This document shows, in pieces, positions 6,432 through 12,902 of a stretch of 13,858 nt of DNA. Source of the stretch: Coriobacteriia bacterium. Lineage in GTDB: Bacteria; Actinomycetota; Coriobacteriia; Coriobacteriales; UBA8131. Numbering within the stretch: position 1 is the stretch's first letter; every line of letters begins with the position of its first letter. Location of the stretch: assembly GCA_009781535.1 (NCBI GenBank), contig WQXX01000013.1, positions 1-13,858 of the forward strand, in the 5' to 3' direction. Below the pieces are notes generated by a model, which was not told the DNA's origin, searched no databases, and saw only the letters and a program-made list of their open reading frames with translations. The position numbers were made by a program, and so were the translations under genes.

Positions 6432-8373
6432 CTACGCTCTCCTCCTCATATATCGGCAGTGTAACGATCACCGTAGCCCCTTTACCCTGTACACTTTCGA
6501 TTGATATGCCTCCACCATGTGCCTCGATGATCTCTCGGCAAATCATGAGGCCGTAACCCGACCCCTTCTCGTCATGTACGCCCTTTTCAAAGATATGGGG
6601 GAGAAGGTCTGGAGCTATACCTTCACCAGTATCCGAGACGGTTATCTCTATCAGGTTTTCTTTATCAATCAGTTTTGCGGTAATGCTGATCTCGCCGTTG
6701 TTTGTATGGGCATCCGCGTTTGCCAGCACGTTGAACAGTACCTGGGTTAACTCATCGCTGTTTCCGAAGACAGGGGGAAGGTGGCCCTCAAGTTGCATTG
6801 ACTGACGGTTTCCTTTTTTCTCCATGATAGGCTTAAACGCCCTAGCCGTCTGGGTTATCAACTCGTCTACCAAAAGCGGTGCTCTGCCCTGCACTGGCTC
6901 GCTCTCTTTGAAGGTATGAAGCAGATTGCTTGAAAGCTCGGCCAGACGGTTTGCCTCACGGGTGATGACGTTAAGCCTCTCCAGTGCGGGGTCGGCATAG
7001 TTTCTTTTGTTGATGGCCCTGTCTGCAAGCTGAGCGTGGGTAGATATTACGGTCAATGGTGTACGAATCTCGTGTGACACGGTGGCAAGAAGCTCGTTTT
7101 TAAGTCGGTTCACCCGGTCGAGGGCGGCGTTTTCCAAAGCGAGACGCTGTTCTGCCTCTTTTGCCGCTGCTGTCTCCCGCATTGTGGCGTGCAATAAAGC
7201 GGTCATCTGCATCAGAGAAAAGAGGATAAATGCGGTTTCCATCATCGAACCAGGCATCCTGCTCGATGTAGCGGTATTAAAGTAGAGCGTGTCTGCTATC
7301 AATGCGAGCAGTAATACTCCGATTCCCGCCAAAACCAGTTTCTGCTCAGTATTGGGTTTGCGTGTTGTGTAGAGAATGCGGATGAGGACATATATAGAGG
7401 CAAGACCTCCGAGCGCAATCATGGGTACGCCGATATAGGAGAGCAGCTTGGTGTTGAGCAGCAAGATGAAGACAGCTGCGAGTGGAGAGGCGATATACAC
7501 CATTATGCGAAAACCTTTTTGCAGCGCATTGGGGAACAATTCGCGGTATGCGAGCGTTAAAAGCACGAGCGATAAAGGAAACGCGAGGTATTCGATGCGA
7601 AACGCTGCCTCCCACGAAAGCCATGGCAGCAACATAAGCCAGATCTTTGTGCCGATGACTCCGGTATGCAAGGCCCAGGAAAAGCAGAGCAGGGCAAGCC
7701 ACAGGTTGGCACGGTAGCTGGGCAGTGTCAAGAACAACAGTAGATGAACAATGAACAATAAGAGGTATATGCCTATCTCAATTGCGGGAAACGCATTGAA
7801 GCGAATTGTCCAGTTAGACAGTGCACCCTCATTGCCAACGTAAAACCTCAACACCGGTTCAAAACTGTCCTTGTGAACAAAGTTAGAACTCTGTTCCACA
7901 ATCTCCAGAACCCCGTCTTCTGGCCAGGCAGTAAAGGATATATAGCGGTTATCTGGTGTTGTTGTCTCCCTGCTTACTCCTGGCTCACCCACACTGTCCA
8001 AAAGCCGCCCGTTAATGTAGATACGACTGGCGTTGCCTGCTGCGTACCGGGCAACGGCAACGAGACTGTCATCTGGTAACAGGATCCTGTAGCGAAAGGT
8101 GATGTATTCTACGCCTTCGGGAACAATCCCGACCTGAGTGCCATTTGATGAGGAGAATTCCTCTGGTGTAAGTAACGAGCCCGCATAATATTCAGGGTAG
8201 CCGGTTAACTTGGCGCTGGTAGCTTGCATGTCAATACCACGCAAATCCCATATGCCGTTTTCTGACTCTACGGTGGTAGAAACCGGCGGCGTTTTGAGCA
8301 GCCAGAGAAAAAAGCAGAACAAAACGCATATCGGCAAAATGATATAGATAATGCGATTCTTGTGCTGAGTCAT
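6424..8373 (-). CDS. Membrane sensor histidine kinase with 7TM sensor region
   Basis: A sensor kinase (649 aa) that phosphorylates the overlapping response regulator. Order: one N-terminal membrane helix (about 8-27); an extracytoplasmic beta-rich domain of about 170 residues with a jelly-roll-like stretch RIYINGRLLDSVGEPG; seven hydrophobic segments (about 205-400) resembling the 7TMR-DISM type; a short coiled linker; the HisKA helix with SHEIRTPL, phosphorylated His at 434; then the ATPase domain with NVLANADAHT, DTGEGIAP and GSGYGLMICREII. The 7TM assignment is by layout, not search. The frame is open upstream to the tRNA, but that part translates a 17-bp repeat and the tRNA itself, so ATG 8373 is the likely start. 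Its ribosome-binding site is weak (GGGTGG, 4 nt away). The ligand is unknown. Confidence 0.9.
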   Translation of the reverse strand: MTQHKNRIIYIILPICVLFCFFLWLLKTPPVSTTVESENGIWDLRGIDMQATSAKLTGYPEYYAGSLLTPEEFSSSNGTQVGIVPEGVEYITFRYRILLPDDSLVAVARYAAGNASRIYINGRLLDSVGEPGVSRETTTPDNRYISFTAWPEDGVLEIVEQSSNFVHKDSFEPVLRFYVGNEGALSNWTIRFNAFPAIEIGIYLLLFIVHLLLFLTLPSYRANLWLALLCFSWALHTGVIGTKIWLMLLPWLSWEAAFRIEYLAFPLSLVLLTLAYRELFPNALQKGFRIMVYIASPLAAVFILLLNTKLLSYIGVPMIALGGLASIYVLIRILYTTRKPNTEQKLVLAGIGVLLLALIADTLYFNTATSSRMPGSMMETAFILFSLMQMTALLHATMRETAAAKEAEQRLALENAALDRVNRLKNELLATVSHEIRTPLTVISTHAQLADRAINKRNYADPALERLNVITREANRLAELSSNLLHTFKESEPVQGRAPLLVDELITQTARAFKPIMEKKGNRQSMQLEGHLPPVFGNSDELTQVLFNVLANADAHTNNGEISITAKLIDKENLIEITVSDTGEGIAPDLLPHIFEKGVHDEKGSGYGLMICREIIEAHGGGISIESVQGKGATVIVTLPIYEEESVDG

Positions 8374-8443
8374 GAAGCCACCCGTTTGCTGGTCTTTATA
8401 TTCATGAGATACGATACTTCTTTCTCGTGGTGCAGAGAATTGT

Positions 8444-8598
8444 AGCAAAACAGAAACGGGTAGCAAAACAGAAACAGGAGCGAAGCAGAAACAGGGCGAA
8501 ACAGAAACATGAGCGAAGCAGAAACAGGTAGCGAAACAGAAACAGGAGCGAAGCAGAAACAGGTAGCGAAACAGAAGCATGAGCGAAGCAGAAACAGG
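8444..8598. repeat. 16-18-bp tandem repeat between tRNA-Leu and the kinase gene
   Basis: Nine head-to-tail units built on AGCGAARCAGAAACAGG(T), starting at 8444, 8462, 8479, 8496, 8512, 8530, 8547, 8565 and 8582. From the third unit on, GAAG and GAAA versions alternate, giving a higher-order unit of about 35 bp. Unit lengths are not multiples of three, arguing against translation. The tract lies in the 5' leader region of the kinase mRNA or in the promoter zone behind the tRNA gene. Confidence 0.95.
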
Positions 8599-8625
8599 AG
8601 CGTCCCGCATGGTTTGGCCCTTGGA

Positions 8626-8669
8626 ACCACCAGACCCCAGAAGGCAACAGCCTTCTGGGGTCTGGTGGT
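8626..8669 (-). terminator. Perfect 20-bp hairpin overlapping the tRNA-Leu 3' end
   Basis: Arms 8626-8645 and 8650-8669 are fully complementary with a 4-nt loop (AACA on the plus strand). On the minus strand the first arm begins at the discriminator base and CCA of the tRNA. It is positioned as a terminator, but no T-run follows, so it may serve as a processing or attenuation signal instead. Confidence 0.7.
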
Positions 8670-8752
8670 GCGGGTGAAGGGACTTGAACCCCCATGAGGA
8701 TGCCCTCACATGGACCTGAACCATGCGCGTCTGCCTATTCCGCCACACCCGC
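8666..8752 (-). tRNA. tRNA-Leu, anticodon CAG
   Basis: An 87-nt class II tRNA on the minus strand. The 7-bp acceptor stem pairs GCGGGTG with CACCCGC. The anticodon arm is CATGG-TTCAGGT-CCATG with anticodon CAG, reading CUG leucine codons. A long variable arm GAGG-GCAT-CCTC is typical of tRNA-Leu, and the T-arm carries GTTCAAG. The 3' end ACCA is encoded. The encoded CCA lies inside the first arm of the hairpin that follows. Confidence 0.95.
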
Positions 8753-8769
8753 ACGCGTGACAGTGGAGT

Positions 8770-8798
8770 ATGCTACCATAGATTGCTTTCTTAACCAA
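8770..8798 (-). promoter_or_regulatory. Possible promoter of tRNA-Leu
   Basis: On the minus strand TTGGTT (8793-8798) and TAGCAT (8770-8775) are separated by exactly 17 nt, with the -10 ending 17 nt before the tRNA 5' end. Each hexamer matches consensus only in part. Confidence 0.4.
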
Positions 8799-8842
8799 GA
8801 CCCAATTTGTATTTGGTCCTATCATGAACCCGAGGAGACGAC

Positions 8843-9661
8843 GTGCTGGAGCACAACATGAAGAATAAGACGATTGCCGACATCCACAACCACATCTACC
8901 CTGACCTGATTGCTGCAAAAGCTGTCGAGAATGTAGGGCATTTCTATCATCTCACCATGAACTGCAAAGGAACGACAGGCGACCTGCTGCGGCTCCAACA
9001 GGAGGCAGGTATAAGCTACTCGCTCATCCACTCGGTGGCGCTAAAAGCGGATAATGTCACCAGCATCAACGACTTCATCGCCGAGCAGGCGACAAAGCAC
9101 CCTTCGCTTATCGGGTTTGCGACCATGCATCATGATTTCGCGGACAAGGAACGTGAGATAAACCGTGCAATTGCACTGGGGCTCAAGGGATTTAAGATCC
9201 ACACCGATTCGCAGGGCGTCAATATCGACGACGAACGGCTCATGGAGTTTTATGGGATGCTTGAGGGGCGTCTGCCACTGATGGTACATTGCGGTGATTA
9301 CCGTTGGGACAACTCCCACCCTCGAAGGGTTAAAGAGGTGTTGCGCGCCTTCCCGAATCTTGTGGTCAATGCAGCACATTTTGGCGGATGGTCGCTGTAT
9401 GACCTGGCGGTCGAATACCTTTTGGATGAGAACTGCTTTATGGACCTTTCCAGCGCTGCAATCTATCTGGGGCCTCGCCGCACCACCGAGCTCATCCGCA
9501 TCTACGGCGCTGACCGGATACTGTTTGGTTCTGATTATCCCATGTGGAATCCCGTCGAAGAAGTCCAGCGCTTCTTGCTCAACGACCTGACTGAGCTTGA
9601 ATGCGAGAAGATACTCCACCGCAATGCCGAAGCTTATCTGGGTTTGGAACTCTCGCAATAA
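8843..9661 (+). CDS. Metal-dependent amidohydrolase-family protein (TIM-barrel hydrolase)
   Basis: A cytoplasmic hydrolase or decarboxylase of the amidohydrolase-2 type (272 aa); the substrate is unknown. The metal-binding pattern is complete: H15-x-H17 in DIHNHIYP at the first strand, K118 and H120 in FKIH, H149 in LMVHCGD, H179 in AAHFGGW and D231 in LFGSDYPMW. The last motif, followed by NPVEEV and a terminal HRNAEAYLGL, is characteristic of this family, which includes 2-pyrone-4,6-dicarboxylate hydrolase-like and ACMSD-like enzymes. The start is GTG at 8843, supported by GAGGAG 5 nt upstream; an ATG five codons later lacks such a site. It stands alone, divergent from the tRNA, and the neighbours give no pathway. 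Confidence 0.88.
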   Translation: MLEHNMKNKTIADIHNHIYPDLIAAKAVENVGHFYHLTMNCKGTTGDLLRLQQEAGISYSLIHSVALKADNVTSINDFIAEQATKHPSLIGFATMHHDFADKEREINRAIALGLKGFKIHTDSQGVNIDDERLMEFYGMLEGRLPLMVHCGDYRWDNSHPRRVKEVLRAFPNLVVNAAHFGGWSLYDLAVEYLLDENCFMDLSSAAIYLGPRRTTELIRIYGADRILFGSDYPMWNPVEEVQRFLLNDLTELECEKILHRNAEAYLGLELSQ

Positions 9662-9720
9662 CCACCAACACATAGGTTTTCTGTCGGACACACGCAAGCA
9701 TCCTGCAAGACGACCACTAG

Positions 9721-9741
9721 GCCCCAGATCAAGTCTGGGGC
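9721..9741. terminator. Hairpin downstream of the amidohydrolase gene
   Basis: GCCCCAGA and TCTGGGGC form a perfect 8-bp stem with loop TCAAG, 60 nt past the stop. No T-run follows. It shares the CCCCAGA/TCTGGGG core with the hairpin after tRNA-Leu, so both may be related dispersed repeats used between genes. Confidence 0.5.
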
Positions 9742-9812
9742 GACATCAAACGATTGCCAACAGGTAATTTTTCTGGGCGACAACCCAACTAACACTACAG
9801 CTCTCCCGCTGG

Positions 9813-9852
9813 GTCCTTCGACAGCACAGCAAATACGCTGCTAGCTCAGGAC
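9813..9852. repeat. Imperfect inverted repeat between convergent genes
   Basis: GTCCT...AGGAC encloses CAGC AAATAC GCTG, an imperfect hairpin shortly after the truA stop codon. The CCTTCGACA...CTCAGGACGACG wording resembles extragenic palindromic repeats seen in many bacteria. It may end truA transcription. Confidence 0.4.
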
Positions 9853-9863
9853 GACGAGCGATT

Positions 9864-10676
9864 TTAGTAGCGGACGTCCCAGAGGGTAAGGCCGTGCGCG
9901 GGAGCAGTCTGCGCCGCCGCGCGCCGGTCACGCGCCAGCAGAATCTCTTCAATCCACTCCGGCGGGCGGCGGCGCAGACCTACCTCAACCAGGCAGCCTA
10001 CGATGACCCGCACCATCGAGTGGAGAAACGCATTCCCCACGACTTGGATGACTAAACTGTGTTCCCCCAAATGCTGCATACCGAAGATGAAGATGCTGTC
10101 GATACGACGCATGGTTGTCTGACCCTCGGCGGATTTTGCCACGCAGAAGGTCTTGAAATCGTGCTCGCCCACCAAATACTCGGCCGCCTGCCGCATGGCA
10201 TGAACATCAATCGGCTCATCGCCCGGCACCCACCAGGCATAACGCGCTAGAAACAGCGGCGGCACCGGCCCATAGACGATGCGGTAGCGGTACTCACGTT
10301 GTATGGCAGAAAAACGGGCTGAGAACCCGGCTGGTTTTTCCTCGATCGACTTGACGACAAGACCTTCAGGCGTCAAGGCGTTCAGTGATGTCCGCAACTT
10401 TTCGAATGATCTCTGCGCAAGTTCATCCGCAGTAAGCTCGAACGAGACAACCTGACCGTTGGCATGAACGCCTGCATCCGTCCTTCCAGCGCCAACGGTA
10501 ATCACCTCATGTCTGAACAGAAGAGCCAGCGCTCGCTCGAGTTCTCCCTGCACGGTAAGCTGCCCCTGCTGACGGGCAAAGCCAGCAAAACCGGCGCCAT
10601 CATAGGAAACCGTCAGCGCCACAACGCTCGTTTTCGCGCCAAATGCTCCGTAATCTGTTGGTTGTTTATCTGTCAT
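9864..10676 (-). CDS. truA: tRNA pseudouridine synthase A
   Basis: Converts uridines 38-40 in the tRNA anticodon stem-loop to pseudouridine in the cytoplasm. The protein is 270 aa, the usual family length. The N-terminal half carries VSYDGAGFAGFARQ and the catalytic GRTDAGVHA with Asp67. The C-terminal half has FSARFSAIQREYRYRI, FKTFCVAKSAEGQTTMRRI and GNAFLHSMVRVIVGCLVEVG, all TruA hallmarks. The ATG at 10676 has only a weak GGGAA upstream. The 332 nt before it contain the repeat tail of the DtxR-like gene and two short inverted repeats, so truA may have its own promoter. Nothing suggests damage. Confidence 0.95.
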   Translation of the reverse strand: MTDKQPTDYGAFGAKTSVVALTVSYDGAGFAGFARQQGQLTVQGELERALALLFRHEVITVGAGRTDAGVHANGQVVSFELTADELAQRSFEKLRTSLNALTPEGLVVKSIEEKPAGFSARFSAIQREYRYRIVYGPVPPLFLARYAWWVPGDEPIDVHAMRQAAEYLVGEHDFKTFCVAKSAEGQTTMRRIDSIFIFGMQHLGEHSLVIQVVGNAFLHSMVRVIVGCLVEVGLRRRPPEWIEEILLARDRRAAAQTAPAHGLTLWDVRY

Positions 10677-10893
10677 GTTCCCATCACTTGTTCGTTATGC
10701 TCTGGGGATGTTCAGGCATCATACTGGTAAATGGCTCGGAAATGTCGTGCCCGGGCTGAACATGGAACATTCCATGTGTCGACGCTATAAATGGGCGTCG
10801 CGTCCCCTCCTTGTAGAGCGGCTCGGATCCTCCAACCGGGTCGCTCGCCGTTTTCAGGCATCTTTTCTCTCATCGTTGCGAGCTTCTTTCCCC
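10677..10893. other. Region between the dtxR-like repeat tail and truA
   Basis: No convincing gene. A 61-codon minus-strand frame (10897-10712) overlaps the end of the upstream repeat frame as ATGA but has no recognisable protein character. The stretch holds the two inverted repeats listed next. Confidence 0.5.
10760..10800. promoter_or_regulatory. Two adjacent inverted repeats upstream of truA, operator-like
   Basis: ACATGGAA-CA-TTCCATGT (10760-10777) is a perfect 8-bp dyad with a 2-bp centre, the size of a helix-turn-helix operator. Two bases away CGACGC and GCGTCG (10780-10785, 10795-10800) flank TATAAATGG. They lie 84-124 nt before the truA start. Regulator unknown. Confidence 0.4.
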
Positions 10894-11077
10894 TCATTTT
10901 CCAGGCTCCACTTCAGGTTTCTTCGCCAACATTCTCACCGTCTTCACTTCAGGCTCTACTTCTGGCTCCACTTCAGGCTCCACTTCAGATTTTACTTCTG
11001 GCTTCACTTCAGATTTCACTTCTAGCTTCTTCGCCGGCACTCTCACCGTCTTCCTTGCAGGCTTCTCCGCAGGCATT
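10894..11077 (-). repeat. 12-bp tandem repeat running past the dtxR-like stop codon
   Basis: On the minus strand a unit GTR-RAR-YCW-GAA repeats about six times. It is flanked by two copies of a longer element (AAGACGGTGAGA...GGCGAAGAA), one before and one after the array. The dtxR-like frame ends inside this tract at 11009. The +1 frame is open to 10894 and reads a Glu/Val/Lys/Pro-rich chain (EVKPEVKSEVEPEVEP). Most variation among units in that frame is at third positions (GTG/GTA, AAA/AAG, CCT/CCA), which mildly favours past or present translation. Confidence 0.8.
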
Positions 11078-11647
11078 TCCGCTGGCTTCATTCGCCGTCC
11101 CATACAGAGAATCAAGATGGTCGATCCATCGCCGCAAGGTGTCGTCGCTGATGGCATGCTCCATGCTGCAGGCTTCTTCCTCGGCGATGGCTGGCTTTAC
11201 TCCCAACACATCGATCAGAAAATGATAAAGCACCTGATGACGCTCCAGGATGCCATCGGCGTAGGCACAACCCTTACCGGTCAACGTGATATCGCCATAA
11301 TGGGGCTGCTCGACCAGCTTTGCCTTTTTCAGATTCGCAATCGCCTTATTGACGCTTGCCTTTGAGACGTCAAGTCTGTCCGCCAAGTCAACCGAACGCA
11401 CCGGCATCCTGCCCTGCTCGCCCAGTTGGTAGATCGCCTCAAGGTAATCTTCGTGAGCAGGCGTAAGACGGTCCTCGTGCCCGGAGGTCAGAAGATCCTC
11501 GTGTTCAGACGCGAGGTGGCTCTCGTGTTCAGACGCGAGGTGGCTCTCGTGTTCAGACGCGAGGTGGATCTCGTGTTCAGACGCGAGGTGGCTCTCGTGT
11601 TCAGACGCGAGGTGATCCTGAAGCAAAGGCTTGGGATTATCAGCCAT
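11009..11647 (-). CDS. DtxR/MntR-family metal-dependent repressor with octapeptide repeats
   Basis: A metal-sensing transcriptional repressor (212 aa), probably for Fe or Mn uptake genes. The start is ATG 11647, supported by GAGAGGA 5 nt upstream. Residues 12-67 are seven tandem octapeptides, five near-identical HLASEHES types, then LLTSGHED and RLTPAHED. The last merges into the family's usual beginning, EDYLEAIYQL. Residues 68-125 are the winged helix (VRSVDLADRLDVSKASVNKAIANL). Metal ligands are visible: D67 and E70 as in MntR, H137, and C160/E163/H164 in ACSMEH as in DtxR. No SH3-like third domain is present. After about residue 183 the sequence becomes a hydrophilic tail. A +1 frame there gives a longer Lys/Glu/Pro-rich tail, so the real C-terminus is uncertain. 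It lies between steA-like and truA on the same strand. Confidence 0.88.
   Translation of the reverse strand: MADNPKPLLQDHLASEHESHLASEHEIHLASEHESHLASEHESHLASEHEDLLTSGHEDRLTPAHEDYLEAIYQLGEQGRMPVRSVDLADRLDVSKASVNKAIANLKKAKLVEQPHYGDITLTGKGCAYADGILERHQVLYHFLIDVLGVKPAIAEEEACSMEHAISDDTLRRWIDHLDSLYGTANEASGNACGEACKEDGESAGEEARSEI
11447..11614. repeat. 24-bp tandem repeat inside the dtxR-like gene
   Basis: Seven in-frame 24-bp units encode the N-terminal octapeptides. The five distal units are nearly identical (core GTGTTCAGACGCGAGG on the plus strand), pointing to recent amplification. The two units nearest the DNA-binding domain have diverged. Confidence 0.95.
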
Positions 11648-11777
11648 CTTTGTCTTGTCCTCTCAACGACTCGCTACGCCAGGTCCACTAGCTCGCTGAA
11701 TTGGGCCAGCTGCTCGCCACCCCAAACCCATCGGCTCACCACTCTGGATCCATGATACATCACGTTGCTCTCACTAC
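11648..11777. other. Intergenic gap between dtxR-like and steA-like genes
   Basis: A 130-nt gap on the minus strand. It contains the near-palindrome TGATACATCA (about 11754-11763), which could belong to a promoter or operator of the repressor gene. No -35/-10 pair stands out and there is no terminator. Confidence 0.35.
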
Positions 11778-12899
11778 CTATATCCCAAGGTTGGCACGGA
11801 TATTAAGCCATATGATGATGAAGATATTGCGGATGGGCGTTGAAAGCATGATGGTGGTGATCATGACGAGGAGCGCAGCGATAACCACCACAACGATCTG
11901 CCAGGCTGGCGGTGTGGAACGGTAGAGTTTGCTTACACCTTTGGCGTCAACGAGCTTCGTGCCTACTTTGAGACGCACAAGCAGAGAGGATGCCATGCCG
12001 CTTCGGCCTTTGTCGAGATACTCGACAAGATTGGAATGGGTGCCGAGCGCAACGATAAGATCTGCCTTCTTCTCCCACGCCAACAAGAGCCCAAGATCTT
12101 CGCTCGTTGCGGAAAGCGGCCATATATGTGCATCGATTCCCAGACTGTCAAGCCTCTCCTTGGAAGGACAGGTGCCGTCGTCGTAGGCATGGGCGATGAT
12201 CTCGGCGCCGCACCGCAGTGCCTTATCGGTAACCGAATCCATGTCACCGAGGATAATGTCGGGCTTGAAACCGCTCTTAAGAAGAGCATCCGCTCCCCCA
12301 TCAACGCCGATAAGCACCGGCCGCACATCCCGAATATAGGGAATCAAGGTTTTGAGGTCATCCTTGTAATCGTAACCTCGAGCTACAACAAGCACCTGCT
12401 TGCCACGTATCTCGGTTTTTAGTGTGGGAACCCAGGGGTCATAAATAAGCGAAACCGATTGGCGCTCAAGGTAACTTGCGGTGTTTTTGACGAATTGCTC
12501 CATCTCGATACCCATGCGCAATTCGGCAGCAGCAAGGCGGGAGGTCACCATCTCGCTATCGAGAACGACGCCGCTTGCAATCTTGGCGCCATCGCGATAC
12601 ACCGCATCGTCTTTAACGAGGATGGCGTCGCCATCCTGCAGGTCGTCGAATACCTGGATTCCCACCGCATCAAGCAATGTGATGCCAGCATTAATGAGGA
12701 TTTGCGGACCTACATTGGGATAACGCCCTGAGATGGACTCATAAGCGTTGACAACAGCGCGCACACCGGTAGCAACCAGGCCTTCTGCAGAGACACGGTC
12801 GATGTCGGTGTGGGCAATGACAGCGATGTCATCTGACTTCAGCCGCTTGACGAGGTCTTTGGTCTTCAATCCTTTTTGTGCTTGACCTGCAATCGCCAT
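11778..12899 (-). CDS. steA: SteA-like membrane protein with thiamine-pyrophosphokinase-type domain
   Basis: Related to the actinobacterial SteA protein, reported in Corynebacterium as a cytokinetic-ring component acting with SteB in septal peptidoglycan remodelling. 373 aa. The N-terminal two-thirds are soluble: an opening segment with IAVIAHTDIDRVSAEGLV and SISGRYPNVG, then a domain resembling thiamine pyrophosphokinase with GVDGGADALLKSGFKPD and the loop G218-D-M-D-S222. The C-terminus has a membrane helix at about 335-352 and another hydrophobic stretch near 358-366. It lies 3 nt after recN, with GGGAG just before the ATG, so the two are co-transcribed. This neighbourhood is the main reason for the name. 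The usual partner SteB does not follow; a metal repressor does. Whether the kinase-like domain is catalytic is not evident from sequence. Confidence 0.82.
   Translation of the reverse strand: MAIAGQAQKGLKTKDLVKRLKSDDIAVIAHTDIDRVSAEGLVATGVRAVVNAYESISGRYPNVGPQILINAGITLLDAVGIQVFDDLQDGDAILVKDDAVYRDGAKIASGVVLDSEMVTSRLAAAELRMGIEMEQFVKNTASYLERQSVSLIYDPWVPTLKTEIRGKQVLVVARGYDYKDDLKTLIPYIRDVRPVLIGVDGGADALLKSGFKPDIILGDMDSVTDKALRCGAEIIAHAYDDGTCPSKERLDSLGIDAHIWPLSATSEDLGLLLAWEKKADLIVALGTHSNLVEYLDKGRSGMASSLLVRLKVGTKLVDAKGVSKLYRSTPPAWQIVVVVIAALLVMITTIMLSTPIRNIFIIIWLNIRANLGI
12619..12637. repeat. 19-bp palindrome inside the steA-like gene
   Basis: AGGATGGCG-T-CGCCATCCT, perfect 9-bp arms with a one-base centre. 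It encodes QDGDAIL and may be chance. Confidence 0.7.
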
Positions 12900-12902
12900 C
12901 TT

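Noticed and set aside
8666..8752. tRNA-Leu as an integration site for a mobile element
   Set aside because: No duplicated tRNA 3' end, integrase or phage gene is present in the window.
8374..8754. N-terminal extension of the histidine kinase up to 8754
   Set aside because: It would translate the tRNA-Leu gene, the 20-bp hairpin and a repeat whose unit is not a multiple of three.
19..9385. Shared 14-mer CACATTTTGGCGGA at 17-30 and in the amidohydrolase gene
   Set aside because: One shared 14-mer is expected by chance in a window this size, and the flanks do not match.
9041..9697. Minus-strand frame of 218 codons opposite the amidohydrolase
   Set aside because: The plus-strand protein has complete metal-ligand motifs; the antisense shows no domain.
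10712..10897. 61-codon minus-strand frame starting in ATGA overlap with the repeat frame
   Set aside because: No independent ribosome-binding site and no recognisable protein features; kept only as a note for the gap before truA.
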